From assembly GCA_011033025.1 (NCBI GenBank), contig WFMF01000014.1, positions 62,001 through 126,000 of the forward strand: DNA of 64,000 bases, given 5' to 3'. This stretch comes from Beroe forskalii (Eukaryota > Ctenophora > Nuda > Beroida > Beroidae). A model generated the notes under the pieces. It saw only the letters and a program-made list of their open reading frames with translations. It had not been told where the DNA came from and did no database searches. Shown one piece after another: positions 22,662 through 33,360 of the stretch (position 1 is the first letter of the stretch; each line of letters starts with the position of its first letter). The translations under genes and the position numbers were made by a program.

Positions 22662-25600
22662 TCGCCATATATTTTCTCGAATACACCCACGGAAATTGCC
22701 CTCCCTTCAATGCTATTTGCCCTCCCAAATGGGGCAAAAAAGTGCCCTCCCAAAGGATTTTCAAGAGTCGGCAGCTATGAATCACGGTATATAAGTGGCG
22801 CCACTTAGATGCGGTTGATTGATCCATCCATGTTTCAATGTTTATTTTGTGTCAGCGTTGATTTCTGAAGTTCTGATTGGAGGATCGAAGTAAAGATAAT
22901 ACAGACTTGAAGCGCTAATGAATACGGTGTATTGCTCTTTTCATTCTTACTTATTTGATTTCCTTGTGGTCGTACTTTTGTGTGTCAGAGTTTATTTCTG
23001 ATTGAGCCATTAAGATAAATAACGTAATTCAAGATCGTGATGAATTAAATGTATACAAAAAACCGTAGACAAGTGTCTGGTAAATGTCAGTTGTGTGATC
23101 TGAAATGGTTTTTGTTCTCAATACAGTAACAAACCAGAAATTTCAATGATATTTGAGTCCCGCATGCCAACCAACCAATCGTTGAAGGGATGTATGTTTG
23201 CTCCATCAGTGCTATTCGGACCGTTAAGACTTTCAATACATATTTTGATCATTTGCTATTGACTTCATTCGTTGGATTGACCTTGACACGATGATGATGT
23301 CACATTTTAGCTTTTACGACTTTGCAATTGGTGATTGACAAGTAAATTTACCCATTTCAGTCATGGAACATTGAAACATTTCAGTTTCTAACTGATTTCG
23401 CTTGGTGAAATAGTCAACAGGAAACTCTAGCCAGTTAGAAAGCTGCTTCGAAGCTCGGTTTTGAGTATTTTCACACGCTCGAGTATTTTTCAATTTCACT
23501 AACCTTTTACTTAGATTTAAGAAATACTTGAGCTGAGTTTAGTACGAGTCTGAGTCCAAACATGGCAATAATTATGCAAATTTTATGAATAGCAAATGTG
23601 AGTATCAGAAAAACTTAAGTAATTATTCGCTAGTAATTACTCGAGAAATAGTTATTATGAATGACCCCTTTTGTATTGCTAGCATTACTTAGTCCAACCT
23701 ATCCTGTAAAATTACATTCAATTCAATTACATGTGTTTGTGTATTGTTACTCTGATAAATCATTAAATGCAGGAAACGAAGAGATGGCTCTGGTTGTTCA
23801 GTGTGTGTCACTTTGTGGTGGTGATCCACCCTTCCCAGTCCTTCGAGGTGGAGTACATCAGACTTTTCAGGGCTACTCACCTCCTGCTCCAGCACTTTGT
23901 TCCTAAAATCAAAGACTCTGAGATTCCGAACCTAGGGAGGGTCCTTGCAGGGGGCCGGATATGTGTGCCACGTCTCTTGTTTGTTTTCCAGAGCAATACT
24001 GCCAGCATGCACCTGCCTCCTAAGAAAGGTACGTGTTTTCAAACTGACAGCTAATGCGTCGAGGTGGTGGCGGTTCAGGTATTTTTTCCCTCCCCATTGG
24101 CCTTTTTGTGAATACAAAAAGGCAAATGAGAGGGTTAGCAGAGATCGTGTTTGGGAAGGTGAGAAATAGGATATGTGCATAGCAGGTCCAGATTTGCAAT
24201 ACAACTACTGTAATTTCTGGAAAGTGCCCGGAAAGTCCGAGGGAGATATGTCCACAAAATTTGAGGGAGATGTCCACAAATTTGAGGAGATGTCCACATA
24301 TTTGAGGGAGATTTCGTCAACAATGGTACCATCAGGTGGAGTCGCGTAGCAACCTTAATTGCGCGCGCAGTTGCGCGCAATTCACTCCGCAAGATCAGGA
24401 TGGATGTACATATCGAACAGTTTTGTGCGCGGCGCTGCGGCTCATCATCATGCGTTGCGCGCTCATGTTTTCCTAAGCCCGCATAGGTGTGCGTACGCGC
24501 GCGGCGCTACGCAGACAGGGATATACGGCGCAACGCAGACAGGGATATACGTGTTTAGCAAGCTCATGTTAAGCTTTAGTTAGCCTATCAAATTTTAGCG
24601 AAAATTCAAGCGCCGAGTCAACACTTTACCAATGTTTGAAATTCTAGCAATTTTGAACAATTTATGGTGGAAAAACAAATTACTGTATCATGAAATTGTA
24701 TATCATGAAATTCGTAGGATGTTACCCTACCCACGCGCGCGGCGCAACGTTCCACATTTGGACGTCACTTTTGATAGCCATCCAGTCAGAAGAAATAGAC
24801 GTAGACGGGCAACGTCCGTCGACATGAAATTGAATCATCAATGCTATAGTAATAGTTGCTTGCGTGAAAACCATGGCAAACTACGGAGTTTATGAAAAAA
24901 ATAACTTCGTGAAATAATGCAATTGCGTTGTTAAAAAGCTCATCAACGTGGATCGTCGGATTGAAGCTGCCCATGTCCCACATGCATTTAGAATTGCGCG
25001 TTTCTATTAATATTTTCTTCAAGCTCGGGGGAGGGAAATTAAGCGCCCGCAAATGGGTAACGGGCGCAATTCTTGTTCTCATGGAATATGATGTTAAGTA
25101 CCCTTAAAAGGTAGGGGACTCAGGCGCACATTTTGAAAAAAAATCGGGTGTTGGGTGTTATAAAATTTGTTTATAATAGCAAATTTATGAAAGTATCTGG
25201 GTACTATTTTCAACAAAGATTCAGAGAAATTAGGAAAATTGATCCAATTTTCGCAAAATATCGAGTTTTTAAAAATGGTTAAAATTACATTATACAGGGG
25301 TCCTTAGATACAGCATTTGACAAGAAAACATCTAAGACTGAAATAAACATTGATAGATAGTATGATTTTATTACTTGTTTTGATATATCATTAGCTCAGT
25401 GGGAATAGAACTCGGGATCTTTCGATCATGAGCCAGACTTGGAAGCATCACACCAACTCATTCCACGCAGGTAGGCAAGGGTTCGATCACCAGTGCAAGA
25501 GACTGGGCATTGAAATGGAGACGCAGATATTCCACATTTTCAGAAAGTGTCGCCTGCTTCCCAAGCAGAGCAGTAGAAACGCAGCCCCCTCACTAGCCCC

Positions 25601-25722
25601 TTCCCTCCTGGACTTCGCTCACCTCTCACCACCCAATGAAGCTAAAGACCCATTCGTTCTCTTTCTCGATGGCAGAGGGAGGCCTTCAGCAGAAAGTCCT
25701 AATTTCAAACACGTAGACTCAG
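17569..25722 (+). CDS. SMG8: SMG8 nonsense-mediated decay factor, 5' half
   Basis: SMG8 with SMG9 binds and restrains the SMG1 kinase, which phosphorylates UPF1 in cytoplasmic nonsense-mediated mRNA decay. Four exons join in frame (phases 0, 0, 0, 1): 17569-17761, 21416-21544 (or to 21580), 23773-24028 and 25471-25722, about 275-285 residues. Seen motifs, in the family's order: VCIVGIIGRS (N-terminal G-like fold, where the family has VCVVGIFGK), SYDRNTNTLYIFIE, LFSVCHFVVVIHPSQSFEVE (family LFSVCHI-VHPT-SFD), CVPRLLFVFQ (PPRLLFLFQ) and IFHIFRKCRLLPKQS (IYRIFRKSR-L--QS). Vertebrate SMG8 has about 990 residues; the helical C-terminal two thirds were not found before RBM25, which follows on the same strand. 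Introns are heavily loaded with transposable elements. Gene identity is strong; completeness is doubtful. Confidence 0.87.
18167..18264. repeat. Hairpin with 27-bp perfect arms
   Basis: 18167-18193 and 18238-18264 are exact reverse complements (CATTAATGAATAGAATCATA is the first 20 bases). It sits at the left junction between the inverted-arm sequence and LINE sequence. Confidence 0.9.
18265..19024 (+). pseudogene. LINE reverse transcriptase C-terminus (L2/CR1 group)
   Basis: The frame 18395-18889 encodes CLDYCNSLYFGISE, LIQNACAKTVTGKYKHDH, LNELHWLNVRKQVIFKLALL, FSVVGPKLMNRLPKHI and DSFKALLKTYLF, the familiar thumb/C-terminal block of L2/CR1-type ORF2 proteins. Upstream, QITELKK-like sequence is broken. 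It is a 5'-truncated fossil; its 3' UTR seems to resume at 20840 and end in an ATTTATTT tail near 21045. Confidence 0.85.
19029..20835. mobile_element. 1.8 kb MITE with TTAA target duplication
   Basis: Left end AGGGGTTCTCTG preceded by TTAA (19025-19028), right end CAGAGAACCCCT followed by TTAA (20836-20839); A/T bases at the edge also permit a TA reading. Interior 19490-20310 is a degenerate tandem repeat built on CTCTGACACCAGTCCGGATTC and CCAACAACAGTTCA. TGACGTCA-like sites lie near both ends. No coding frame. Confidence 0.75.
20840..21415. other. LINE 3' UTR and intron remainder
   Basis: AT-rich LINE 3' UTR to about 21045, then the inverted arm to 21168, then unremarkable intron with a G10 run near 21240. 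Confidence 0.5.
21416..21580 (+). CDS. SMG8: SMG8 second coding exon
   Basis: Acceptor CCTTTTCAG then CSYDRNTNTLYIFIERS, the family strand that in vertebrates reads as ESKVLYLLL. Two phase-0 donors are possible: GAG/GTCAGG after 21544 or CAG/GTATAT after 21580. Either keeps frame into the next exon; the sequence alone does not decide. Confidence 0.78.
21626..23668. mobile_element. 2 kb MITE in SMG8 intron 2
   Basis: Terminal inverted repeat GGGGTCATTCATAA at about 21626 and TTATGAATGACCCC ending near 23668. Subterminal sequences rich in ACTCGAG/GAGTAATTACT-like palindromes. Contains a nested hAT-like element. No coding frame; target duplication unclear. Confidence 0.7.
22196..22779. mobile_element. 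hAT-like MITE, 8-bp target duplication
   Basis: Ends CATAGCTGCCGA and TCGGCAGCTATG, flanked by AATCACGG at 22188-22195 and 22780-22787. Interior: GCCCTCC-type palindromes at both sides, and between them repeated TGAAAATTTACCTA and CACTATCTCGGATC words plus an A-run of about 30. Eight-base duplications are typical of hAT. Confidence 0.85.
23773..24028 (+). CDS. SMG8: SMG8 third coding exon
   Basis: Acceptor AAATGCAG, 85 codons plus one base, donor GTACGT. Encodes ETKRWLWLFSVCHFVVVIHP and, later, CVPRLLFVFQSN, the best-conserved block of the SMG8 N-terminal domain. Confidence 0.9.
24082..25077. mobile_element. Second copy of the CCCTCCCC-ended insertion
   Basis: Begins about 50 bp after the exon-3 donor. 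Ends match the insertion at 6386-7345; the middle differs and carries a GAGGGAGATGTCCACA repeat (24238-24310), GC-rich MITE pieces (24459-24562) and the small element at 24713-24822. Confidence 0.7.
24713..24822. mobile_element. Small GTAGGATGTTACCC element, copy 1
   Basis: About 105 bp shared with 28207-28313: CGTAGGATGTTACCCTACCC, GCGCGGCGCAACGTTCCACA, GGACGTCACTTT, ending in CGTCCGTCGAC. Non-coding. Confidence 0.65.
25471..25722 (+). CDS. SMG8: SMG8 fourth coding exon
   Basis: Acceptor TTCCACGCAG gives two bases that complete the codon left by exon 3, then GRQGFDHQCKRLGIEMETQI and FHIFRKCRLLPKQSSRN. The match of phase and family motif (IYRIFRKSR) is convincing. The likely donor is CAG/GTGCTG after 25722; if not used the frame stops near 25763. 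No following SMG8 exon was recognised. Confidence 0.82.
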
Positions 25723-27176
25723 GTGCTGCAACGCTCATTATTCTGCTTTATTCACTACTTTAGTATGGAAGCCAAAGTTACAACCTCTACCAAGTATTAT
25801 TCGTTATGTTCCCTATCTCTAACGGTTGTAATGACTGTGAGTACTCCCATTCTCCTTAATAACAATGCCTCGCAGCACTCTACTACATTTCACGTCTCTC
25901 GGCTACCGCCCCACTTTACAGTGGTGAGGCTAAGGAAGTGACCTTCAGCGCTTTTTTGAAAAGGAACATATCAACTCTGAGAATGCAGGATACTATCTTA
26001 CTATAGTAGTCTCACGACAAGTTTTGACCGATTTAAAGGGTAGTACTATATGCGTAGAGTCGTGTTCTACACGCGTGTTATATCTTGTGTCTGTTATGAC
26101 ACAATTTTAAATACACATCTACGCGACCTTTGCTTTTGCGTTACAAAAATGTGCATATCTCCGAGGTTTTTTGAGCAAACTTGATGAAACTTTCAGGATA
26201 TTTAGAGCTAGATAAAAGCAGCATCTCAGTGAAGTTTAGATTCATTTTGAGCTCCAGAAGCGGAGTTATGACCGAAAAGCCAGTTGTTAAGCGGTAACTT
26301 TAAAACAAAACACCGGTTTATTTGTCATATCTCAATTTCTGAGGTCAGAAATGTTAGCTACTCCAGGAATGTATTGGTCATATCTTGCCCGTAATATCCT
26401 GAAAGTTTGATCAAATTGCTCAAAAAACGGCTGAGTTATGCGCTTTTGTTTTGTGTTAACAAGCATTTTTATTATTACCATATAAGGTAAAGGGTTGGGG
26501 GGGGCCAAGGAAAAAAAAATTTGGGGGGTTTTTACCCAAAAGGTTTTTTTTAAGGGGAAAAAACCCAAAATTAAAAAGGGTTTAAAATTTCCACCAATTT
26601 TGATGAAACTTTCCAGTTAGCTCAAGTATGACCAAAGAACATAAAACCGAAATCCAAAAATTAGGGGTCTATATGCTAACTTACGAGCTATATTCAAACA
26701 CAGAAAATATAATTTTAACGATTTTTCTCAGTATTTTGGTACAACGATTGCTTGAAAACTGGTCGTCACATTTTAATAAAACTTTCCAGTTAGGTCGAGC
26801 ATGACTAGAAGAACATAAAACTGTCAAAAATAGAGGGGTCTATATGCTAAATTTCGAGATATCCCCGAACACAGGAAATACCATTTTTCTTTTGTTTGTT
26901 ATAGCTCGGAAGTTAGCTCATACGACACCAATTTTTTGACGTTTTTATGGATTGGGCCATAGTCGACCTAGTGGAATTTCTCATAAAATGTGGGCGACCA
27001 GTTTTCAGTGATGTGCAAAATACCGTAAAATCGCTAAAATAACATTTCCATGTGTTGGTTATATCTCGAAAGTTAGCACATAGACCTACCAATTTTTTGA
27101 CGTTTCTATATTCTTTGGGTCAAGCTTGACTTAACTGAAAAGTTTCTTTAAAATCTGACTAGTAGTTTTCGCAAAA
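25723..27176. repeat. Degenerate tandem repeats of 140-180 bp
   Basis: From about 26150 the words GATGAAACTTTCCAGTTAG, GGGGTCTATATGCTAA and ACCAATTTTTTGACGTTT recur at 140-180 bp spacing. No exon recognised, although the missing SMG8 exons would be expected downstream of 25722. Confidence 0.6.
26480..26592. other. Homopolymer-rich stretch, probable consensus error
   Basis: Runs such as GGGGGGGG, AAAAAAAAA, TTTTTTTT and GGGG-AAAAAA-CCC follow one another for 110 bp, unlike the flanks; looks like poorly resolved assembly. Confidence 0.6.
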
Positions 27177-27386
27177 TTGGGTCTTGTAGCACAGAAAACT
27201 AATGAGGAATACCGGGATGTGATCAGCACAATGAGAACAAAACTGTCATTCGCACTCCCGAAGAGTGCACTGATGTCAGTAAGAGGATCCCGGGGCAAGT
27301 CCTCTCGTGAGCGCGAATCGCCGACCTCCGACATTTCGTTCAATCCCATCCCTGATGGGCTGAGAGGAGATGTTTCCTTTTCATAA
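27177..27386 (+). pseudogene. Repeat-encoded protein fragment, second copy
   Basis: Encodes VAQKTNEEYRDVISTMRTKL, then SFALPKSALMSVRGSRGKSS and runs to a stop. Related to the minus-strand relic at 16709-16951; a short retroelement-type fossil. Confidence 0.5.
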
Positions 27387-27665
27387 TCAGCTGATTTGCC
27401 TGAAAGCTTCAGCATCCATTTCTGCTTTTGGCTTTTGATTAATATCGAATGTTTATGTCAATGTAATTTTATATTTGTCTAATAAATTCATTGATTGTGA
27501 TGTCAGAGATTGCCAACATTTCAAATCAAAACACCTTACTTTCGGCAGTATTCTTGGTACACTTTCGATTTATGTCCTACTGCAATATTAACTGTAAATT
27601 ACTGATGTATGTACGGCGCGAAAGCGTTTTAATATACCACGTACGTATGAAACGCGCATTTGTTG

Positions 27666-28032
27666 CTCTTCAAATGAGCCAGTTCGGCCACGCGGTGGCC
27701 GGCGTGGCTCACTTTGAAGACTGAAACTACAAGTGAGCCAATTCGGCCACCCCGTGGCCGAGGCGTCCCACTTTTTTGGAGCGCTATAACTCCACCATTT
27801 TGGGTCCGTTGGTCCTAATCTTTACACTGTTGGAAAGAGCAACTTTTCTAGTTTCAGATACATGCCAAATTTTGTCTTTTCGAATTAAAATTGGCATTGA
27901 AATTTTGCATCAAAGTTGGAAAAATATAGGTGAGCCAGCTCGGCCACGCGGTGGCCGAAATGGCTCACTTTTTCAAAAGCATGAAAAATTATTTTCAAGT
28001 GAGCCACCTCGGCCACCATAGTCGGGGCAACG
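27666..28032. repeat. Four related GTGAGCCA/TGGCTCAC hairpins
   Basis: Hairpins centred near 27693, 27753, 27950 and 28015 share AAGTGAGCCA, TCGGCCAC, GTGGCCGA and TGGCTCACTT; the first and third are nearly perfect. Pairs 1-2 and 3-4 are separated by about 190 bp. Confidence 0.8.
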
Positions 28033-28062
28033 TCTGGCAATGTCAGACAACGGGTATGTCTC

Positions 28063-28428
28063 GGTATCTCTCCCATATAAACGGCTCTGAGTGACGTCAC
28101 AGATCTAAACGTCAATTTTTCTGTATCCTAAACCTAACCATAACCCCAACCAAAACCCTAACCTTAATCCTAACCCTTACCCTAACAAATCTTGACCCTA
28201 ATCCTCGTAGGATGTTACCCTACCCTCGCGCGCGCGGCGCAACGTTCCACATTTGGACGTCACTTTGCGCCTTCGGCAAAGTCAGAAGAAAGGGACGGAC
28301 ATCGCCCGTCGACCCTAATCCTGACCCTAACCCTAGTCCTTAAAGCGCTAGGTGTGCTTAATTATATTTTTCTGAGTGACGTCATTGTCATAGATAATGA
28401 AGGCTCCCGTTTATATGGGAGACCTACC
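28063..28428 (+). mobile_element. Telomere-repeat MITE, copy II
   Basis: Left end with TCTCCCATATAAACGG, interior CCTAACC/CCCTAAC/CCTTAATCC words, right end CCGTTTATATGGGAGACCTA. Inverted ends plus two GTGACGTCA-like sites. A small element (28207-28313) is inserted in the telomere-like interior. Confidence 0.82.
28207..28313. mobile_element. Small GTAGGATGTTACCC element, copy 2
   Basis: Interrupts copy II; ACCCTAATCCT lies on both sides while copy I (around 8490) has the site once, so an insertion with a target duplication of up to 11 bp. The repeat-like target makes the exact length uncertain. Confidence 0.65.
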
Positions 28429-28854
28429 CCTTCCTGCTTTTGTGCATCTGGCCACCAATCCTGAAATTTTCAAGAAAAAATGATTAAAAATTGCCAAGTT
28501 ATTTTTGAAATAAGAAGCTTGGTTGTTGGAATTTTGGCAATTTTGTGGACTTTTTCCAGTCTTCCACTAGCTCTAGCTTCAGCCTTCATTGCCCATCATT
28601 TTTAGTGTGGGCATGGCAGAAGGTGTTTGCGATCTCCAAAATTGTGGCTATCATAGGCCAGTGCACTTTGGTGTGTACTTGTTGTGGCCACTTTTCATCC
28701 GATTTTTCATTGAATATCAGTTTTCAGGCCCAATTTTTGCTCTCAGACCTAACCATGCGTCCATGCCATCTTGGAGGTAATTTGACTCAAGACCATCAAA
28801 ATGTTGCTGCACATCCTGGCCATCCTGCCTAACTCATTGAAACTGACAAAGGAA
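28429..28854. other. No recognised feature
   Basis: Unique-looking sequence before the LINE; short open frames only, nothing recognised. Confidence 0.4.
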
Positions 28855-29144
28855 CTGTTTGTATTGCATGTATATATAGATCCCAGGCACTGTCTGAGAA
28901 ACAAAATAATCAACTGATTAAATGTATCAATGATGTATGTCATGAATCAAACCCTTGTGAAACTATCATTGTTGGAGATTTCAATCTGCCAGATGTTGTC
29001 TGGAGCAATGGCATTAGTCTACCAGGCAGGTTCAATATAGATAATAAGCATCTGCACCAGCAAGCTAGATTTTCCCAATGTTTCAAATGATCTTGGACTT
29101 TCATGGGTTTTGACCACTGAAACCACTCTATTTAAGAAGGTGGG

Positions 29145-30188
29145 TTGGAGGTCAACTCCAGGAAAGCTTGCTTGATCAGGTTTTTGATGAATAATGATGG
29201 TCTGGTCACTGGACATAAAATGTCTTCGCCACTTGGAAAATCAGATCACACATGCTTAGTGGTCAATTTGGGAGTTTCAAATAGCAGTGCACTGAAGAAT
29301 GAAATTGTTCAAAAGCAGTTATGGAGCAAGATTTCACTTGAGGACATTTTAGAATATAGTGTCACCAATATTGACTGGGGATACACTAGTGATGATCTTG
29401 ATGTTGAAGGCATGCTAAAAGAACTTAATGTCAAACTCATCAAAATCTGTGATATCGTCCCAACTGATCCTTTCTATGAAAATAATGTACCATTAAAATC
29501 ACCATGGTCAAGTTCAGCCTTGAAGCGCAAACAGAAACTCAAGAATGATGCTTGGAAAAATTTTGACTGCAACCCATCTTCTGAAAATTTTAGCCATGCA
29601 ATGTCACGACAGCAAATATATGAAGATGAAAATTTCAGATTGAAACTGAACTATGAAAGAAAACTAGCATCTCATGTTAAAGATAATTCAAAAGCTTTCT
29701 ACAGCTATCTGAGGAATAAACGTTTGCTCAAATCAGGTGTTCCTGAACTAGAACGTGAAGATGGTTCTCGTACCACTGATTCTGCTGAAGCAGCTGAAGA
29801 ATTAGCTTAAGCATTTAGTTCTGTATTCACACAGGAACCATATGGACCCTTACCAGATGTTTCCGGACAAAGTAACCCTGAAGACCATAATATGAATGAT
29901 ATTGAATCTGAGGGACTACAGTTATCTGATATCATAATTTCTGCTGATGAAGTTGCTTCTGAACTTAGTAAACTAAATATTTATAAAAAGTGTAGGCCCA
30001 GATAATGTTCATCCCAAGCTTTTAAATGCCTTATCTGGTGATTGTAGTTTTGTTAATGCAGTTTGTAAACTTTTTCAGAAATGTGTTGATTCAGGATGTT
30101 TACCAGGTGTATGGAAAACTGCCACTGTTGTGGGACTCTTTAAATCAGGATCAAAGTCTGAGGCTTTAAATTATAGGCCTGTTTCCCT
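29145..30188 (+). pseudogene. LINE A endonuclease end and RT fingers
   Basis: Encodes NNDGLVTGHKMSSPLGKSDH (APE SDH motif) and the linker KAFYSYLRNKR up to an in-frame stop at 29808 that copy 1 lacks; LPGVWKTATVVGLFKSGSK and NYRPVS follow in shifted frame. Confidence 0.85.
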
Positions 30189-31622
30189 TTTGATAATGAC
30201 ATGAAGTATGAAAAACAGGCCAAATCTACCTTAAAAAGTTGCTGGTACAAATGGCAATCTTTGACCTTTAAAACAACCAGAAGGTTTGGCCTTAATTCTG
30301 CTACATTAGCAATTCTTTTCAAAACAGCTGTGCTACCCAAGCTATACTATGCTTCTGCTGTATGGCTTCATGGAAATGTTAACTTGTTTGCTGATTTCAT
30401 GGCTAAAGCCCTCTTAAAGATAACAGGATCTCAATTCCACATCCCCAAAGGTATTTCTGAAGTTATAACAAATATTCCTTCTATAACTCTGGCTCTAGAA
30501 GTTATAACAGTCAAATTCTGTCTGAAAGCTCTTACAGCAGATCATAACATGAAAGCCATCATGATTCAAATTGAAGAAATTCCTGACCATCCTTATTACA
30601 TACATACTATATGGACCAAGAAATTCCTGGCATATAAGAAGAATACAGAACCATGCAGATCTCTCAGTTTTATTGACATTGAAGATAAAGACTTGCATTA
30701 TTCAAAAGACTCCATGCTTAACTATGAGTGCTACAAGTGGAATGTTAACATCACAAATTTGCACCTGAATCACTTCACAGATGATGAATTCTTTGATGTC
30801 CCTATGGCTTGTGACACTGTGGATTTTCAAAACATGAAGAAAATCCCCCTAATCAATCGGAATGATAAACGAAAAGAAGCATCAGATATTCTTGATTTCT
30901 TTCATGGACGGTGTTTACGGTTTAAAAGCTTTAAGAAATCTGTCTCTAATCGTGATGAAGAAGGCTGTGAAGACTGTGGTATGCTCGGGGATTCATCCTT
31001 TCATAAGCTCTTTGAGTGTCCCTCATTTGAAGGTCCAACCAGAAGTGATCTTCAATCACAGTTATTTGGTCTTGAAACATGGTACAGATATTTTGTTGCA
31101 TTTGGTGATCAAGACATTAAAAACTCATTCAGAAATCATGTTAAGAAAATCATGGAGAAGACAAAATCAAATGACGAATATCAGCCCAAATATTGACCTG
31201 ATTTTCTAATATGGAGCTATTTGAGACATTGAAATCCACTAATTAAAAACAATTGTTCAGTCTTTGTAACAGCAGTGAACTGAAAGTTTTTTATCCATAA
31301 TTCTATGTAAATATTTATCTGTATATTTGAATTTAGTATCTGTATATGAAGGTAACAGAAGTAGAAGCACACAGGAACTTGTTATTGTGAATTAAGCCTG
31401 GAGCCTTGAAATTAATTTACTTTTTAAAATTTTGATTGTTTGGTAAAAGCTGTTCAGATCAGTGCACCCTTTTCCTATTTTTAATCTATACTTATTAATA
31501 ATGATCTTTTAGTGGGTATTTCTCTTGATAGTTAAGAGTTAACATTTTTGGTCTTGTCGCCTGCAAAAAGAGGCTGATGTATGGTGAATATATCATTGTA
31601 GAAATATTTATTTATTTATTTA
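30189..31622 (+). mobile_element. LINE family C, 5'-truncated, nested
   Basis: Inserted in LINE A copy 2. The intact reading in copies 1 and 3 is CCTGTTTCCCTGACTTGC; here TTCCCT is present on both sides (30183-30188 and 31623-31628), a 6-bp target duplication. The 3' tail is ATTTATTTATTTATT. One long C-terminal ORF2 frame survives. Confidence 0.9.
30201..31196 (+). pseudogene. LINE family C ORF2 C-terminus with zinc knuckle
   Basis: 331-codon frame. It begins in the region after the RT core (KTAVLPKLYYASAVW is the usual thumb motif) and contains CEDCGMLGDSSFHKLFECPS, a C-X2-C-X8-H-X4-C knuckle near the C-terminus as in I/R1/L1-like ORF2 proteins. No catalytic FADD box remains, so it is not active by itself. 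The frame is uninterrupted, implying a fairly recent insertion. Confidence 0.85.
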
Positions 31623-31628
31623 TTCCCT

Positions 31629-33046
31629 GACTTGCATTATTTGTAAAGTATTTGAGCAAATAGTACGTAAACAAATGGTTACATTTTTAGAAAGTAGAAT
31701 CTCTAGTCACCAGCATGGCTTTTTACAAAGCAAGTCTTGTTTAACAAATCTTTTGGAAACATTTGATACTATAATAAGTTTATTGGAAGGAGGAGAAGCT
31801 GTTGATCTATTGTACTTCGATTTCCAAAAAGCATTTGATAAAGTACCTCATTATAGGCTATTGAGCAAACTTGAACATCTAGGCATTAAAGGCAAGCTCT
31901 TAGATCTGTTGAAGAATTTCTTAAATGACAGAAGTATGAGAGTTTATGTCAATGGAAAGTACTCAACAATTAAGAAAGTTTTGTCTGGTGTCCCACAAGG
32001 CTCAGTTTTGGGGCCCCCTCTTGTTCATTTTATTTATTAATGATTTGCCTGACAATGTGATCAATACAGTTAAACTGTTTGCTGATGATTTGAAATTGAT
32101 TGCAAGAGCAAATAGTGCAAAGACAATTAACGATGATCTTAAGGAACTAGAGAAATGGGAAAACTTATGGTTATTAAACTTTAATAAAACTAAATGTAAA
32201 GTCATGCACTTGAAATATAATAAAAATCCAATGAATTGTTACTCTTTAAATGGCAGTAGTTTAGAAGTATCTGATCAGGAAAAAGATTTGGGGATTCTCA
32301 TCTCAGATTCCCTCCTTTGGAATGATCAGATCAATAAATGTATAAGTAAAGCTAATCAAATGATGAATTGGATTATTAGGAATTACTCTCTAAGGGAGAA
32401 AAACGTTATGCTTAAAATTTATAAAGCTTTGATAAGGCCACACCTTGAATATGGAGTGCAGTTGTGGTCCCCATCTCCTGAGCATGGAAACTGGTCTCTG
32501 ATTCTTGGAATCGAAAGTGTCCAGAGGCGCTTCACACGACTTATTGATGGGATGGGCCACCTACCTTACTCAGAGAGGCTTGGGCATCTGCAGCTGACAA
32601 CTCTTGCCGAGCGTCGTTTCAGGGGTGATCTTATTGAAACTTTCAAGGCTTATAGAGATATTAATGGCTTGAAGCATATTTTCAATTTTAGTAAACATAG
32701 AAGCAATATTATCTCCTGTTTGAAGACTACTAATGATATTCCTAATGATGTCAGAAAGCTGCACAGAAGGTTTTTAACAGAGAGAATTAGGGAAATTTGG
32801 AATAAGTTGCCTACTTTTGTTCGAGAATCTGATTCTGTAAATGATTTTAAATGTAACTTAGAAACTTTTAAGTCCACATGTATAAGAAATGGTATTCATT
32901 CTGTAGGATATTATTGGAATGTTTCTTATGAAGTTTTATCAAGAATTGATACTCCAACATACCTTGTAAATAGATCAAAGCAAGTTGAGTACTTAAGGGA
33001 GCATCCTTTTTTAGCTAAGAAGAAATACTTCAATTTAAGATATTGA
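31629..33046 (+). pseudogene. LINE A RT palm and thumb
   Basis: YFDFQKAFDKVPHYRLLSKL, GVPQGSVLGP then a frameshift near 32025, FADDLKLIARA and the long C-terminal region RPHLEYGVQLWSP, QRRFTRLIDG, RFRGDLIETF, ending NLRY and stop at 33046. Confidence 0.9.
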
Positions 33047-33360
33047 TCAACTTGGGGAATTCAGGATACGTTTCTTCTATTTTGCAGGTTTTTATTCTAT
33101 CAGGTTGTTCTTTTTATTCATACTATAATTTACGTAATAATTTATACAGATAAAATATTTAAATTCGCCATTAAATTATTATGTTTATCAGTAAATGTTA
33201 ATTTATTAAATTGTATTATGTATTTTTCAATGTTAATGTCTATATAATATGGGCTGGAAGATCCAGCATAATGTTTATTGAATCATGGATACTGTTTTGT
33301 GAAATGAGTGTTGATGTCAAATCAAAATTTTTTATCTTTTATCTTTTATCTTTTCATTTC

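Larger units (their letters stand above)
28855..33360 (+). mobile_element. LINE family A, copy 2, with nested LINE
   Basis: Longest family A copy. It starts inside the APE endonuclease (IIVGDFNLPDVVWSN near 28970), shows LGKSDHTCLV near 29240, the linker and RT fingers to 30188, is interrupted by another LINE (30189-31622), resumes at 31629 with RT palm and thumb to the stop at 33046, and ends in TTATCTTTTATCTTTTATC repeats near 33355. Disabling changes relative to copy 1 and 3: stop at 29808 (GCT-TAA), an extra A near 29987, and a frameshift near 32025. Confidence 0.9.

Noticed and set aside
25391..25500. tRNA-like boxes TTAGCTCAGTGGG and GGGTTCGATCACC
   Set aside because: The boxes are about 95 bp apart with no cloverleaf, and the second lies inside SMG8 exon 4, whose phase and protein match are strong.
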